A stretch of DNA of 64,000 bases from positions 124,001 through 188,000 of the forward strand of contig JAHNUO010000026.1 in assembly GCA_019787685.1 (NCBI GenBank). The letters run 5' to 3'. Source of the DNA: Chiua virens. Lineage: Eukaryota; Basidiomycota; Agaricomycetes; Boletales; Boletaceae. A program made the position numbers and the translations under genes. The notes beneath the pieces are model-generated. The model did not search any database. It was not told the DNA's origin and worked only from the letters and a program-made list of their open reading frames with translations. Position 1 is the first letter of the stretch. Each line of letters starts with the position of its first letter. Positions 39,539 through 54,949 of this stretch are shown piece after piece.

Positions 39539-39972
39539 AGCTGATAATCAGGTGGCCGATCAGATGGTAAGCTTCAGCTATGCATGCCTGTCTAGGGACC
39601 GGTCCCGGGCGACCGGGGATGTCGCCGACCGCGTCTCCGACACTGAGCACCAGCAACTGGTTTGTACAAGATGGTCGTTGGATGTAGACATTACAGGATC
39701 GTTTACTGATGTTCGCCGCCAACTAGGAGGTCGAGAGATGAGGTGCCGTAGTTGAGTCGGCTATCGTCAACGGCCGAGTCCGGTGTGAATTGACGGGCTG
39801 CGGCGGTCGTCTTGGCTTGTCTACCCACAACACTCACCGCATCGAGATCGCTCTAAACTCGTCTCGTCGTCGTCCTCGTCGTCGAGCACATTAGGCGCGT
39901 CAACACGGTGTTCAACTGCAGGGATCTCCCAGAAAATCCAGTTTCTGCAGCGCCGTAATTAACCCCCCCATC

Positions 39973-42900
39973 ATGTCTGCACTTCCATCCAACCCTAGAC
40001 CACCTCCACCTGGCGATGAGGATCTTCAACATCTCTACGACGAAGTCTGGCGCATATTCGATGAAGAATCAACCTCGCCCACAGAGCATTCGCCTGTCTC
40101 TCCCAACCCAAGAGACCACTACCCCAGCACTTTCCGCGCAGACCCAGATCCGACTGGTCCACCTCTGCTTGCACCAGCAAGAAGTTCCCCTCCTCGCATT
40201 CCACGTACGTATCGCCCTTTCTGCCCCGTCGCGCAAACTGTGAACCTTATCAGAACAACCTCCCCATACTCCTGAAGTTCGCTCCAAGGTCGAGGCTACA
40301 GTTTCCCCCACCCAACGGCGACTGAGGCCATTACCTCTTCCTCCCGGCCCCGTCCCTCCCCCGGTCTCTAGCCCCACAGATCCCCATCTTGGTGAAGTTC
40401 CTCAAGCTTTGCCCACCGCGTCTCGCCCAGGAACGGCAAATGTCGATGGGTATGCCGCCTCGCAACCGTTTTTCTGTCACACTCACGTCTTCATCTTTAG
40501 TCGTCGTCAGTTACCACAAGCACCCTTCCCCCAATCCCCTGGCTTCATTGGTAGCCGAGGCTCGACCGGATCGGCAACCTCACCGACGTCCGGCAAACCC
40601 AGTGTAGCTGCCCATTCTGAAGTCGGCCCCAATATCTACAAACCAGTCCCAGCTGTGCCTACCCATTCTAATGGCAGTAGTCCAGGCGCAGACGATATCC
40701 GTGATCATCTGACCCGTAAAACCTCCGCACGACCTCAGGGGGCTTCAGCACCAACGATCCCCGGTCTCAATGGCCATTATGACGAGAATATACTTGAGAT
40801 GTACGCTGGAGAGGAGCTCGCGAGACGTCCGACTCATCAACAACAACTGTCTGGTCAATTAAGATACACGGACGGGTACCCGCAGGTCAATGCGCGTCCC
40901 CATCCAGACAACAACGCAAGTGCACCATTAAACCCACGCATCAAGGACCTTCATCCGCAGTATTCTCAATCAACCGACTTCATAAACCGTAAGGTCGTCT
41001 AGTCGACTACCTGGTCTAGTAGCGCTGACGTAGCTGTCCTCACAAGATGCGGATGTTACTGTGGGTCGCACGACTTCAGTAGGCTCAACAGTTTCGTCAG
41101 CGCAAACAGACCTATTGGCACGGAACCCGTCAGCCACCACTACGGCTACTACTTACAGCGATTATCAGCCACCCAAAGTTGGACCAGTAGTGCCCATGAG
41201 AGATATTTCAACCGGCACCTATACGTTTTCGGCTCCTGGACCCTCTTCAATGGGATACCCCGGAACATACGACGATTCCTCAAATGGTTATGGCATCCAA
41301 GACCCGAGTACGGACTCGTTCGACCCCTCCCGACAAAGTGACTACGCTGCTGCTGGCGGCTCCGGTGGAGCATTGGTTGAAGCCGAAGATGAAGATGAAG
41401 ATTACTTTACGGAAAGCGACGACCCAGACCCAGACCGTTTTGTCAATTTCAGTCTACTCTCTCATCTTGCTGTCAGACTGCGCGACAAAGTCCCGAGAGG
41501 TACCCATGTCAAGAGCAGTATCCCTTATCCCCGTGCCTTTACCGGGAAAGACATCGTTGTACGTGATACCGTTCTCAATACTTGCCCTTCAGATTATCAC
41601 AATCAATTCACAGTCGACGATCCAATCACAAATTCAACGAGAGCTATTGATTAACCACGGTGTTTCTACGGCAGACAGGCGCGCAGCATTACAGGTAGCG
41701 CGCAGCCTTCAATCTCAACTTTTCTTTTATGAGGTCGAGTGGGGCGACAAGCCACTGCAGGATGGAGTCGAGGACGTGTATATGTTCCTGGATGATCTCG
41801 AGGGTGGTTCAGAGTCCCAGAGAGAAAGAGAAGAACTTCCAACAGCTGTGATCACCATGCTCACCAAGTGCTACACATCAACGTGTAGCGAGGAAGACCC
41901 ATGTTATTCGTGGGTTTGTCCACGAAGACGCGTGAGTTTTTCAATTGTATCCATGACGCAATTTGAGCTTGTTTCAGGCAACCATGGTAACGGATGTCAC
42001 CCCGGCACCTGAACCAGACGTTACACCTCATGTGAGTCGACAGACAGTGGTTGAGTTTGGGAACTGCTGCTTACGTGCTGTGCTAGACCGCAGATTGGTT
42101 GAATACAGTTGATCCTACGATTCTTCGGAGTCTTCCAGAGAGCGAGGTTCATCGCCAAACGTTTGTATTCACCACGTCGGCGCAGCTTTTTGCTCATGTA
42201 TTTCGCAAAGGATCATCCACAAAACGATCAGCCAGGAAGAACAGTATGTTCAAGACCTTGGCTCGGTCGAAACCGTACGTTGCCATCATGACCACTTCTC
42301 GATTTTTTACTCATAGGTGGTTAGCTTTACATCCGCCCCCTCCGTCGCGCAACCCATATCATGCCTGTTGCTCAACTAGATGAGTTGATCGAGGAAGTCT
42401 TCGGTAATATCCTTGATCTCCGAGAATGTAACAAACGACTTTTGGAAGCGATGTACGTTCGCCAGCGAGAGCAATCTCCGATCATTCAGAGAATCGGGGA
42501 TGTTTTCGTCGAGGCTGCTCGAAGCTTCCGATACGCATACCCAACTTATATCGCACATCTTCCTTTGGCTGAAAAGCGATTCAAGGAAGAGATTGAAGCG
42601 AATGCCAATCTGAGACTTTTCCTCGAGGTTCGTGGTGATATTCAACTACTTGCCGCCGAGCCTTCGTGACTGTAGTTAATGTGTGTTCTGTTCGATTTGT
42701 AGGAATGCTCCCGCCAGTCCGTGAAGCAGCAAGAGTCGAGACGACTGGATTTGAAGCATTTCCTGTCGCGACCTTCGGAACATCTCCAAAAGTATCCTCT
42801 TGCTCTGGAGGCGATTATGAAAGAAACAACCGAGGGCAATCCGGACGCGTATTATCTTGCAGAAGCTATTCATGCCATCAAGGATCTACAGAACGTCGCT

Positions 42901-45900
42901 CAGCTACGCACGTTCCAGACTGCCATGGGTAAAGGACCCAGCGCAAAGTGGGAATGGCACGACCTGGTCCCTACTGAACTGAGAGAGGGCTTGAGTAAAT
43001 CCGAGGCCAAACGCCAGGCGTGAGGACTTCGTCCGCTAGAAGAGGAAATTGAACTGAATCACGTTTTCAGGATCATCTTTGAGTTGATCAAGGGTGAGAT
43101 GGGATACGTGAAGGATCTGGAAAACATTGAAATTGTACGAGGTGATCATTCCATGGTCTGCATACTCATTTCTGAGCGTTTCACTCTGCTAGATGTACAT
43201 TCAGCCATTACGGACACAAGACCCCCCCATCATTCCACGGGAGAGATTGGAGAACTTCATCACAGACGTGTTCCACAATTTTGCAGAGATATTCGGTCAT
43301 CACCGCAAGTTACTTGATAACCTGCACGAGCTCCAGCGGGAGGAACATCCCTCGATCAAGAGTATCACCGCGCCAGTGTTTGATGCTGCCTTGAGTTTCA
43401 GGGAAGCTTACATGGAGTATATCCCGAACTACCCGATTGCAGCGTATCGGATAGACGATGAGGTGGCTACCAATTATGAGTTCAAAACGTTTGTCGAGGT
43501 ATGGACCACGTTTACTATTTTCTTTTCTAAAGCACTGACCTCTTATCCAGCAATGTACGCGTCATCCAGATGCACGCCGTCTAGAGATGAAGAACTTCAT
43601 CTATCGTCCCATACCCCGACTTTTGCGATACGAATTGCTTCTGAAAGGCATCTATGACGAGACCCCGGCTGGACACGAGGATCGTGAAGCCATTCCACAG
43701 GTACTCGAGATCATCAAGGCTCTTGGAAAAGACAGCGAGCCGGGCGTTGAGTCGGCGAAGCAAAAGGTGCAACTGTGGTGCTACAATTCAAATATCATAT
43801 TCAAGCCAGGAGAGTCGGTGGTGAGTACAGTGACAACATTAAAACCAGTCAGGTGTTGACGGGCATGCTTCAAAGGATATGGATTTGCTGAATGAAAACC
43901 GGTCACTCGTCCATGCTGGCAAATTGTTGAGACAGCCGGAGACTGGTTTCGAATGGAATGGATGGACTGAACTCTTTGTCCTTTTGTTCGATAATTATCG
44001 TGAGTCGTCATTATCTGCCCCTTCTTTTGTTTTGACGGACTCTGTCTAGTGGTCATGACGAAGCCGAAGGAGAGGGATGGTGTATCGAAATTTTACGTTA
44101 ACCGCAGGGTTAGTCATTCTCGCTTAGTCCAAAGTTCAGCTAACAGTTTTCTTAGCCTATCCCTCTGGACCTCCTCAATCTTACCAGTTTCCTGGATCCA
44201 CCGACGCAACGAAGCACGGGTATCCTGCGCCTAGGACTTGGTAACAGACATGGCGATCCTGGCGGACCTACGACACCAGGTAGCGGCGCGCCTGATAGCG
44301 CGGTGGACTCTCGGCTTGTCTATCCTTGCACAATTCACTACAGCGGCAGGCTAGGTGGTCTATACACACTGTTCACGGAGAGTCCTCAGGCACGGGCGGA
44401 GTGGAAACAAAAGTTGGAAGAAGCGATTGGGTTGCGCAAGGTCGTTCAAGAGTCTAACAAGGTATTTGAGATGGAGCCCCTCAGCACGGATACCTTCTTC
44501 GTTCCTGCAATCTCGGCGAGCGCAACTACGCCTTCATGGAACCACGAGAACTCGTTTACTGGAAAGGTGACATGCTCTGTGCCGTTTAGTGGGTGTTTTG
44601 TGCCTAGTGTGGTTGTGGGCTTTTCACCGCTCACCATTTGCAGATACCACCGATGGAAGGGCGCTGGTCGCGATCGGATGTGCAGAAGGCGTGTGGATCG
44701 GCTTCAGACACGACTCTCGATGTAAGTTTTCTGGTTGCGGATGGTCGTAGATCTAACTTCGATGTTGCGTCAGCTATGCGTCGTGTGCTACACCTTAAGA
44801 TGGTCACACAGTGTGCAATGTTGGAAGACTTTGGGATGTTCCTCGTCCTGGCAGACAAGGTGAGTTGTTACATGTTGTAGCCTGGCAGGAAATTGAGTGG
44901 ACGCTTGGTTAGGCCCTATTCGCCTATCACATTGAAGCGCTCGTTCCGTCGTCGCTGCAAAGCGCGCATACATCACAGACTCCTCAGCGAGTCAATGGCA
45001 CGCGAGATGTCCACTTCTTCAGTGTCGGTAACCAAGGCGGTCGGACCTTGGTTATCTACATGAAGAAGAAGGGGGTAGGTTCTTTCCATAAATACAAGTC
45101 CCTTGTTGACCTTCTCGCAGCTTGACAGTGTCTTCCGTGTCCTTGAACCCGTCGTCGAGAAAATCAACGAACGATCCAAGGCACCTGCTTCATTCACGTC
45201 GAGGTTCGGTATACGACCTGCTCGGTCTGAGTGGTTCCGTTTGTACAGGGTGTGTACGAGTACGTACTGATCCCATTGCAACTGAGCATTCCCTTCTAGG
45301 AATTCTTCCTTCCCTCCGAATCATTCGACCTGGTCTTTTTGAAAGCCAAAATCGCGATTCTTTGCACTAAAGGTTTTGAAATCATGGATCTTACCGAGTA
45401 TGTTACACTACTAACACCAAAGATATAACTCACTGATATTGTGGTCTTTAGTTTCAAAAGTGTGACGATTCCGCTCCGCGACGACGGTCACGAGCGGTTG
45501 GCAAGGCGCTGTGAATCGTGTAAGCCAATGGGTATGTTCCGTGTCGAAAACGAGTTCCTGCTATGTTATGATGGTAAGGTATCATTGCATCCGTCCATTC
45601 AACTATTCACTTGGCTATAGAATTCGGCATTTATGTGAACAAGCACGGAGCACCCAGTCGTCCTACGGGAACGATCGAATGGGAGGGAACCGCAGAGCGT
45701 GTGGCCATGCACTGGCCATACATCCTCCTTTTCGACTCGCGATTCATCGAAGTGAGACACGTCTCAACCGGTCTTCTTGCCCAGATTATTCCCGGAAACG
45801 AGATTCGGTGTATCTGGGATGGCCGTGGCACGTCTGGCACAGCAGCCACGACAGCCACAGAAGGTCCCCACCAACCTATGAATCTCGATCCTCGTATACA

Positions 45901-46108
45901 CGCTGTCATGTCCGCACCGGAGCCTTTGGGACAGACCGGACAACCGGGTCGACCGCGCGCGATTGCACAGCATGTCTTTGAGCTCGTGCCAACGGTGCCT
46001 TTGTACCCGCCTGGTTCATTGGCGTCCCCATCCCAGTCTGCGTATTTTCAACAGTCGGCTTCGCCACCGCACTCGCCAAGTATGATGGTTACAAATTCAT
46101 GGAACTGA
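39973..46108 (+). CDS. Rho1 guanine-nucleotide exchange factor with DEP, two DH, PH and CNH regions
   Basis: This is a Rom2-like activator of Rho1, which controls cell-wall synthesis and polarity. Order: a Pro/Ser-rich N-terminal region of about 400 residues; a DEP domain (41430-41790: FTGKDIV, then QLFFYEVEWGDKPLQDGVED); a first DH module (42150-43020: IIHKTISQEEQYVQDLGSVE, LYIRPLRRATHIMPVAQLDE, LEECSRQ, RRLDLKHFLSRPSEHLQKYP); a second DH module (43070-43830: IIFELIKGEMGYVKDLENIE, MYIQPLRTQDPPIIPRERLE, RRLEMKNFIYRPIPRLLRYE); a PH region (about 43880-44460); and a CNH domain to about 45950. The first DH start is recovered only by using the acceptor TTAG before CTTTACATCC near 42330. A frame runs through every junction checked, so a single gene is inferred. 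It ends at MMVTNSWN. Confidence 0.87.
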
Positions 46109-47262
46109 GGAGGCTATTCCTCCGCCCCCACACCTCGCCGACTCAATTCGTCCCCGTTCCTGGCACCCTGTCCTTGTATGCCATCATCATTTCACGGTTT
46201 GGATGTTTTACGCCTGATCTGTATTCCCTTTTCGTTATGCGAATGAAAGACTTTTTTTTTGCTCTTTTTTTCCCTGTTCTTGGTCATGGAATGCGGTGTG
46301 CGTCGTAAGTCTCAGGTGCACTCGCGTGCGGGTCTTCCGGAAACAAAGTTACAAACCTTCCATCACCAACGACAGAGTCTATTTTCCGACCCTGGGCGCC
46401 GGCCAGAGACTCCTGTCGATGGATACCAGGGACGTGCCATTGGATGGACGATAACAGGTCTGTTCGAAGGACTCGGAACCCTTGCCCCTGTTGTAGGTCG
46501 CCATTTTCTCGACCCCTATACGCGGTGTTGAAATAAGGTGCGTGAAGTTGTTGTCCTTCCAATACGGAACGCACCACCAATGTGACAATATCTGCCACAG
46601 CGACTAAGCGACAAGCTCAGGGTGTCGCGGCGTCCAATTAGACTCGGAATTATGTTCAATATTCAATGTCCGCGCACCGTGACGTTCTGCTAGTGATGGA
46701 GCGAACCGTTACTACAGCTGGCAGAAGCGGCTGCATAGACCACTGGCAGTGGTACTTTGCGGTCATACATTTGATAAATGTACACATAAGTATCTTATTT
46801 CTATGTCTTAGTAGCGGAGATGGTCGCCGGAGACCCTCACAGTATGTTCTACTCCCTTCCTTGAGGTCGAACCTGAGTTTCTTCAGTGACTCAGGTCAGT
46901 AGAATGTATATCCGACCCGAATACCCGTCATTTGAACCATAATGATTCTGCTAGCGCAGCCTGGGTCCCTGATAATTCAATCATCACTCACCTGCAGGGT
47001 CCTCCGGTAACTCGGACCTGGCCTGGCAGCATCTATCCCCGGTTCGGACACCGGCGCTCCAGTTAGTTCAATTCAGGGTCTGATGGTGCTCGCCCAGTGT
47101 CGTGCTGAACTTTCGTTTAAGTCTCAGGAGTCAGGGATAGGTATCCATGCTGCATGCGTAGTCTTCCCGACGAACAGGTATCCGCACATCCTCGCCAAGT
47201 TCTTCACCTTCCAACCCAGTCGATCAAATTTTTGAGTTAAATTTCGTTTTTTTTTAAATCAC
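46109..47262. other. Intergenic without a recognised gene
   Basis: A minus-strand frame of 104 codons (46284-46598) has ordinary composition but no family resemblance and overlaps the likely 3' UTR of the RhoGEF gene. Nothing else is supported. Confidence 0.35.
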
Positions 47263-48605
47263 ATGTCAGTACCGGCAGTATTCCGGATCCATTTTTTCAT
47301 CTCCAAGTAAGCATGTTTGTTTTGCGATTGTCTATTCCATCGCTGAACTAACCGTTAAATCTCTCCATTCTGGAGGTAGCTATCTGAATAGCCGTCACAC
47401 AGATGGAATGCATCTGGAGTGCTCCCTGGACAGTCCACAACGCTGGTTTCCTGCTGAGCCGGCACAGACACTTGATCGGACAAACATTCATCACGTTACT
47501 AATAGAGGAGACAGGAATCCTTAGCCATGGTTCATCAAGGGTATGTACCAAGCCTGAATGTAGCCGACAAGTTCTATGGTGTCTTCTTGGTGTTTGCGTC
47601 TATCTCGCACTCCCTTCTGGAGAATCGATGCGTGGTGAGTGCACCGATTGCTGTTGTTAAGTGTCACTTTCTTGGTACAGGAAATATAGCTCTAGTGTTA
47701 ATTTGCACGTGGGCCGTCCTAGTATGGTGATTCACTTGACGACCCTCCACGGGGGTGCGTGAAATGATACAACAGCTCGAGATGTGTCGGACAGATCACT
47801 CACCTCCTGTAAAGCCGCCCCATATTCATATCTCGAGCAAGTTGGTGTCTGTGTTACACCTCTCGCTCGTGAGCTTCTTCCTTCATGCATGCGAGACCTC
47901 CCTGACGATTGAATATAGCACATCTCGTAAGTTCTTTACACTTTGAATTCCCATTGAAATATCTAAGATTGTTCTGATCACTTGCAGTAGTTGACGTGGT
48001 TCGCAACGTGAGTCATTCATGGCGCCGGTGATGCATTGTGCTGAATTATGGCACAGGTTAGGGCTTGACAGTATGACGCCAGCAATGGTATGGTAATACG
48101 GGATGGTAAGTGATTCAATAGTTTATTTTATACTGTAAGCTCCACCAAATGTGAATGGAACATTGATTCCCCATCAGGCAATGGCAGGCAAGTTTGATCC
48201 AAAATATATCTTTAATTGTTTGTTGGTACGAGCTTTGCCTTTGCGCATGCATGCTTTCATTATTTATCGGAGGATGCTAGGACAGTGTTCGGTAATGCGA
48301 GTCGTCTCACTTGCAGCGATGATTTATTTATATATTGAATAGGATCCAAGGAACATAATTGGGCTAACGTGAGCAACCTCTTACAAACGGTGTCCAGGAT
48401 TGCCGAAAGGGTGTATTGGTCACGGTGGAACTATCATATCCATTCATTATTCAAAGTATTTCCAAATACTCGTGATATACCCAGCTTGCTACATATTTGT
48501 ATGCCATAGTATATACCCCCGTTATCGATCGTTAGCACGTCCAGATTTCGACTTGACATGTTTAAGTGTCTTGAACGCCTGCCGCCTGCACTTGTCAATG
48601 GCACG
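47263..48605 (+). pseudogene. Degenerate DUF6533 paralogue
   Basis: The start (MSVPAVF and a donor GTAAGC after 45 nt) lines up with the start of the gene at 50280 (MSVVSST and a donor GTAAGT after 47 nt). The next conserved exon at 47403 reads ECIWSAPWTVHNAGFLLSRH and HLIGQTFITLL, like IWNAPWTLVKAGFFVNRY in the other copy. The small exon for YDYVITLSPE is not recognisable, and downstream pieces such as 47527-47640 lie in changing frames. A functional gene with poorly recognised exons cannot be excluded. Confidence 0.45.
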
Positions 48606-50279
48606 AGTAGCGTAGGTAGCATGCAGCCAATTGCCAGTGTGCACAACGCTCCCTCACGCGATCGATGGCAGCACCCTTATCCCACACTGGCACTGAATGA
48701 TCTCTGAACTTGAATGGTTTATCACAGACTCGGAATGTGTCTCATTGCATTGCTAGAGTACGATGGTGTCAAGCATCTTCGCCAGCATTGTGTTGGAGGT
48801 TGAGGTACTGAACGCTGAAACGTTGACCGGTCAACCACTGGGTGTCAAAGATCATGATGCTCGATCATTACTTAACTTATAACATCCATCAATGAACCGG
48901 TTACCGGTGGCATTCCAGACAGTACCGAATGTCTCCCACTCTCCTACCAGTATGCTTCAAGTAGAAGCTCAGGCTTGAAGGTTCATGTCGGCTCTTGCAG
49001 ATGTGACTTGTACGACGTGCCAATTTCTCACCCGACTCGGGGCCCGGGGCTATCTGACAGCAAGTAGGTATAAATCGCACTCCAAGTTGACAGGATAGGC
49101 TAACAAGGAAACATAATAAACTTCGGAGTAAACCACCAACAAAGTTAAGTTTATCGTCGACTTTTTGATGAGTCACGCTTCAATAGTGCAGCCTCACTGC
49201 AGTAGTATAAATCCCTCTCTCTCAGGCTTGATCACCGGACAATTCCCAATAGTACTCTACTTCCAAAGATTCCGGGTAAATTGCTGATGCGGCATGATGT
49301 CACCAGGAACAGGAGGTCAGCGTTTCAACTTCAAACCCTGGATCAGATCTCCCTTCACATGGGTCGGCAGACTGGCAGCTGGGTGCTGTTTGCGGCAGGG
49401 AAGCATAGTATGCTGGGCTACCCTGGTTCAAGGCGCGTATGGAACCAATCATAGATGTCGGTGAGTCATGCATCGAGTTATAGGTGACCCACCATGTTTG
49501 AACTCTTCACGAACATTGGGACGTATTCAATGATTGGCGCGGGATAGCTATGGAGTTTAGTGATGAAAAACTGTTTCCAAACGAAATTTACTCAGGCTGG
49601 CACAAAGAAGGGATAGTTTGAAGAAGAAGCCTGAACTCGAAGGGGATTCACATACATAATTCGCGGAAGCAAGCAATGCTTCCCGGTTCACGTCGTGACT
49701 CGTGAAGTTCAACTGTCAAACCTCCACTGCCAGGACCGAATGTATTCAGCACGCAAAATTCAAGTTGTTGCCGCCAGTCGCCGTTAATTTCAAAGTGGTG
49801 GCGGCCACTTAAGGTTAGTGTTGCTAGTAGCACTGCATACAGATAGACCATTGAAGGAGACGAAAAAGAACGTTCGACGCTACTACTACGTCACCTGGTC
49901 GTCGTGAACACTTACTAGTAAACTCACACAACTTCAACTAGGATCACTGGTCACCAAGTTCAAGTTGTCATTAAACAAATCCAACTTGTGAGTGACCATA
50001 CTAGCACTATGTTCGTGAATGCCGTTAACTGTCAATGGTTGGGATAATGTCTTTTCACATTTCAGGGACGTACCCATACGCATGATTGATGCGCCGCCGC
50101 GAGTTATACTCACTTTGATTAGTCACTGGGACATCAGGGTACTATAAAGACTAAGCGTGGAAGAAATCGGGAGACCCGAACTGCCAGGATTTTACTATCC
50201 CTCTGATTCCTTCTATCTCGTAGCCTGAGCCTGAACCTTCCCCGGCGGGCCAGCCCCTGTATACTAGTATTTGCTCGTC
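48606..50279. other. Intergenic without a recognised gene
   Basis: Only short frames occur (48901-49176 and 49648-49851, both minus). The section 49930-50000 repeats the word CAAGTT and CAACTT several times, but no unit length is clear. The right end holds the promoter of the gene at 50280. Confidence 0.35.
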
Positions 50280-51970
50280 ATGTCAGTAGTATCATCCACA
50301 CTGTTGGAGCAGGTGACTATCCGCAAGTAAGTGTCATCTTCACCTTGAAGCACCTAGATCGTTGACAAGAGCAAAGGTCATTTGCTTTCGCGGCGAACTC
50401 TTTACTTATGTACGACTATGTTATCACACTCTCTCCCGAGGTATGTCCACATTCAATTGTTGGTGTTCCATCTCACTGAAGCCAATAAGGTTACACATAT
50501 CTGGAATGCCCCATGGACACTCGTCAAGGCAGGTTTCTTCGTCAACCGATATGTGACTTTGATAGGCCAAACATACGTCTCGCTGGAGGAGATGGGTTTC
50601 CTGGCTCATGGTTCTCAGAAAGTACATCCCTTCCAAGTTCTCACTGGGTGTCAGACTCATCCATAACCCTAGTATTGCGCAGCCTTTCGGGTATACTTTT
50701 CCCTTCTAATCGTATTTTCGGGAGAAACCATTCGCAGTGCGTACCCAAAATGCATTCTTGGCTGGCTCCGCCCGATTGACTCGAAAATAATGACTAGTGT
50801 TGGTTCTGACACGCGCTTGGGCCATCTGGGGTTGCAAGCGCAACATTGCTATCTTCTTAATTTCGATATATTCCATGTATATCTTAAGCATATTCGTGTT
50901 GGAAGCCTATGCGGTCTGGAATACACCTCGTGAGTGACTCTAGCATAATATACCACACAGTTCTGCACTGTTTTTTTTTTTGCTTTTCGCAGCCGCTAAA
51001 TTTGAGTATGTGAAACAACTCGGTTTGTGCCACGCACCCGTAACATGTTTGTATCCCGTCACTGCTCATTGAATGACCATTGCTCATATCATTTCACGAC
51101 GACATTTTGTAGCAGGAATTGTATGTCTTTTCCGTCCACTGTCTGCCCAAGCATTCATGAATATTTCTTGATCGCAGTGGCCGTTCTCGGTTGTGTCGTG
51201 AGTACCCTAAAATTTCAATGCGTGCGGCCTTCCTCTTACGAACCAGAATATTGCTCGATTCCTTTGCGCTAGCAATGGTATGCTTGAATCTTTTTCGGTT
51301 CGCCAAGCATTCCGAAAGTCGTCGAGCATCGTCCTTGATCCGTCTTCTTCTGCGGGATGGTGAGTGATTTTACATTTTTCCTTTCGTGAATACACATCTT
51401 ATCGAACACTACCCCCTCTAGCCTTTGGGTTTTATTCTGTGAGTTTCAAGAGACAACATTCCATGCTGTCCAATCAACCCACCATAACTATGGCAAGATA
51501 ACTTTAATTAATACAACATTTACAATCATATGCGGGTATGTTTGCTCTCGCTCTCTCGACGATCGTGATGATCAATTGATGTTTCCTTTCGGAAATGTTA
51601 TGAATCAGGACTGTCTGGCGCACAGTAAGTATTTACGGCGGTCTACAGAGAGATGTCCCGCTCAAGAGAGGTTACTGAACGTTGCGACATCAGGACCCAA
51701 GAAACAATTTACAGGCATTGTAAGCAGAGATAACAGGACGGGCGCTATGCGGATGTAACGCTCACTTTGCATTGGTTGTGGACTAGGTTTACGTATCCCC
51801 TCGTCGCCATCGTTGGACAACGCCTCGTGCTCAACCTGCGGGGATTCTCTATGCAACCAGACTCGAGGCGTCACTGGAGCCGAGAAATAGACCGACAGTT
51901 GGAAGCTATGGATAGACTCGAGCAGTTGCGGGACGCGGACGACGAGATGATAGAGCTGGGCGATCGTTAA
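50280..51970 (+). CDS. Seven-helix membrane protein, DUF6533 family
   Basis: Exon 1 encodes MSVVSSTLLEQVTIRK and ends in a GTAAGT donor. Exon 2 has the family signature YDYVITLSPE and exon 3 VTHIWNAPWTLVKAGFFVNR. Helix-rich small exons follow through 51730. The last exon reads VAIVGQRLVLNLRGFSMQPD, then a charged tail REIDRQLEAMDRLEQL and the end ELGDR at 51970, typical of this family. About eight introns of 50 bp are expected, and the central exons are only approximately placed. Its function is unknown. It lies 278 bp from the 3' end of FAD monooxygenase copy 2 and converges with it, as the DUF6534 gene does with copy 1. Confidence 0.7.
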
Positions 51971-52248
51971 GACATCCCTAGCGCGTTGCGTGCGACGATG
52001 GACCGCGAGACAACACTCAGCCTGAGCAAGGACACGCTAGTTAGTGCCAGTGGGCAAACCAAAATCATCATAGTAAAGTATCAAATGTAATATTGGCGAG
52101 CAGTACTGTACTTAGTGTTACATTCCACCAAATTTCAAATGTTTGTAATGACGCAGTCCAGTAAACGTCGGAAATTGCACTATCCCAGATTCAGAAATTC
52201 GGATAAGGATACAGAATGATGCAAAATTGGTACCTGGTAATGTACTTG

Positions 52249-54896
<2,648 letters not shown>

Positions 54897-54939
54897 GGTA
54901 GAGGGTGCTATTGAGGTATTGATTAATGACAGGGTGGCC

Positions 54940-54945
54940 TTTAAA
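54940..54945 (-). promoter_or_regulatory. TATA-like box of monooxygenase copy 2
   Basis: TTTAAA lies 44 bp upstream of the start codon in the same context (GGCCTTTAAAG) as in copy 1. Confidence 0.45.
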
Positions 54946-54949
54946 GCCC

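Noticed and set aside
42300..43080. Splitting the RhoGEF into two genes at about 43020, where one frame stops
   Set aside because: A GT-AG intron (GTGAGG to TTTTCAG) restores the frame as KRQAIIFELIKGE, and only one N-terminus and one PH/CNH set exist.
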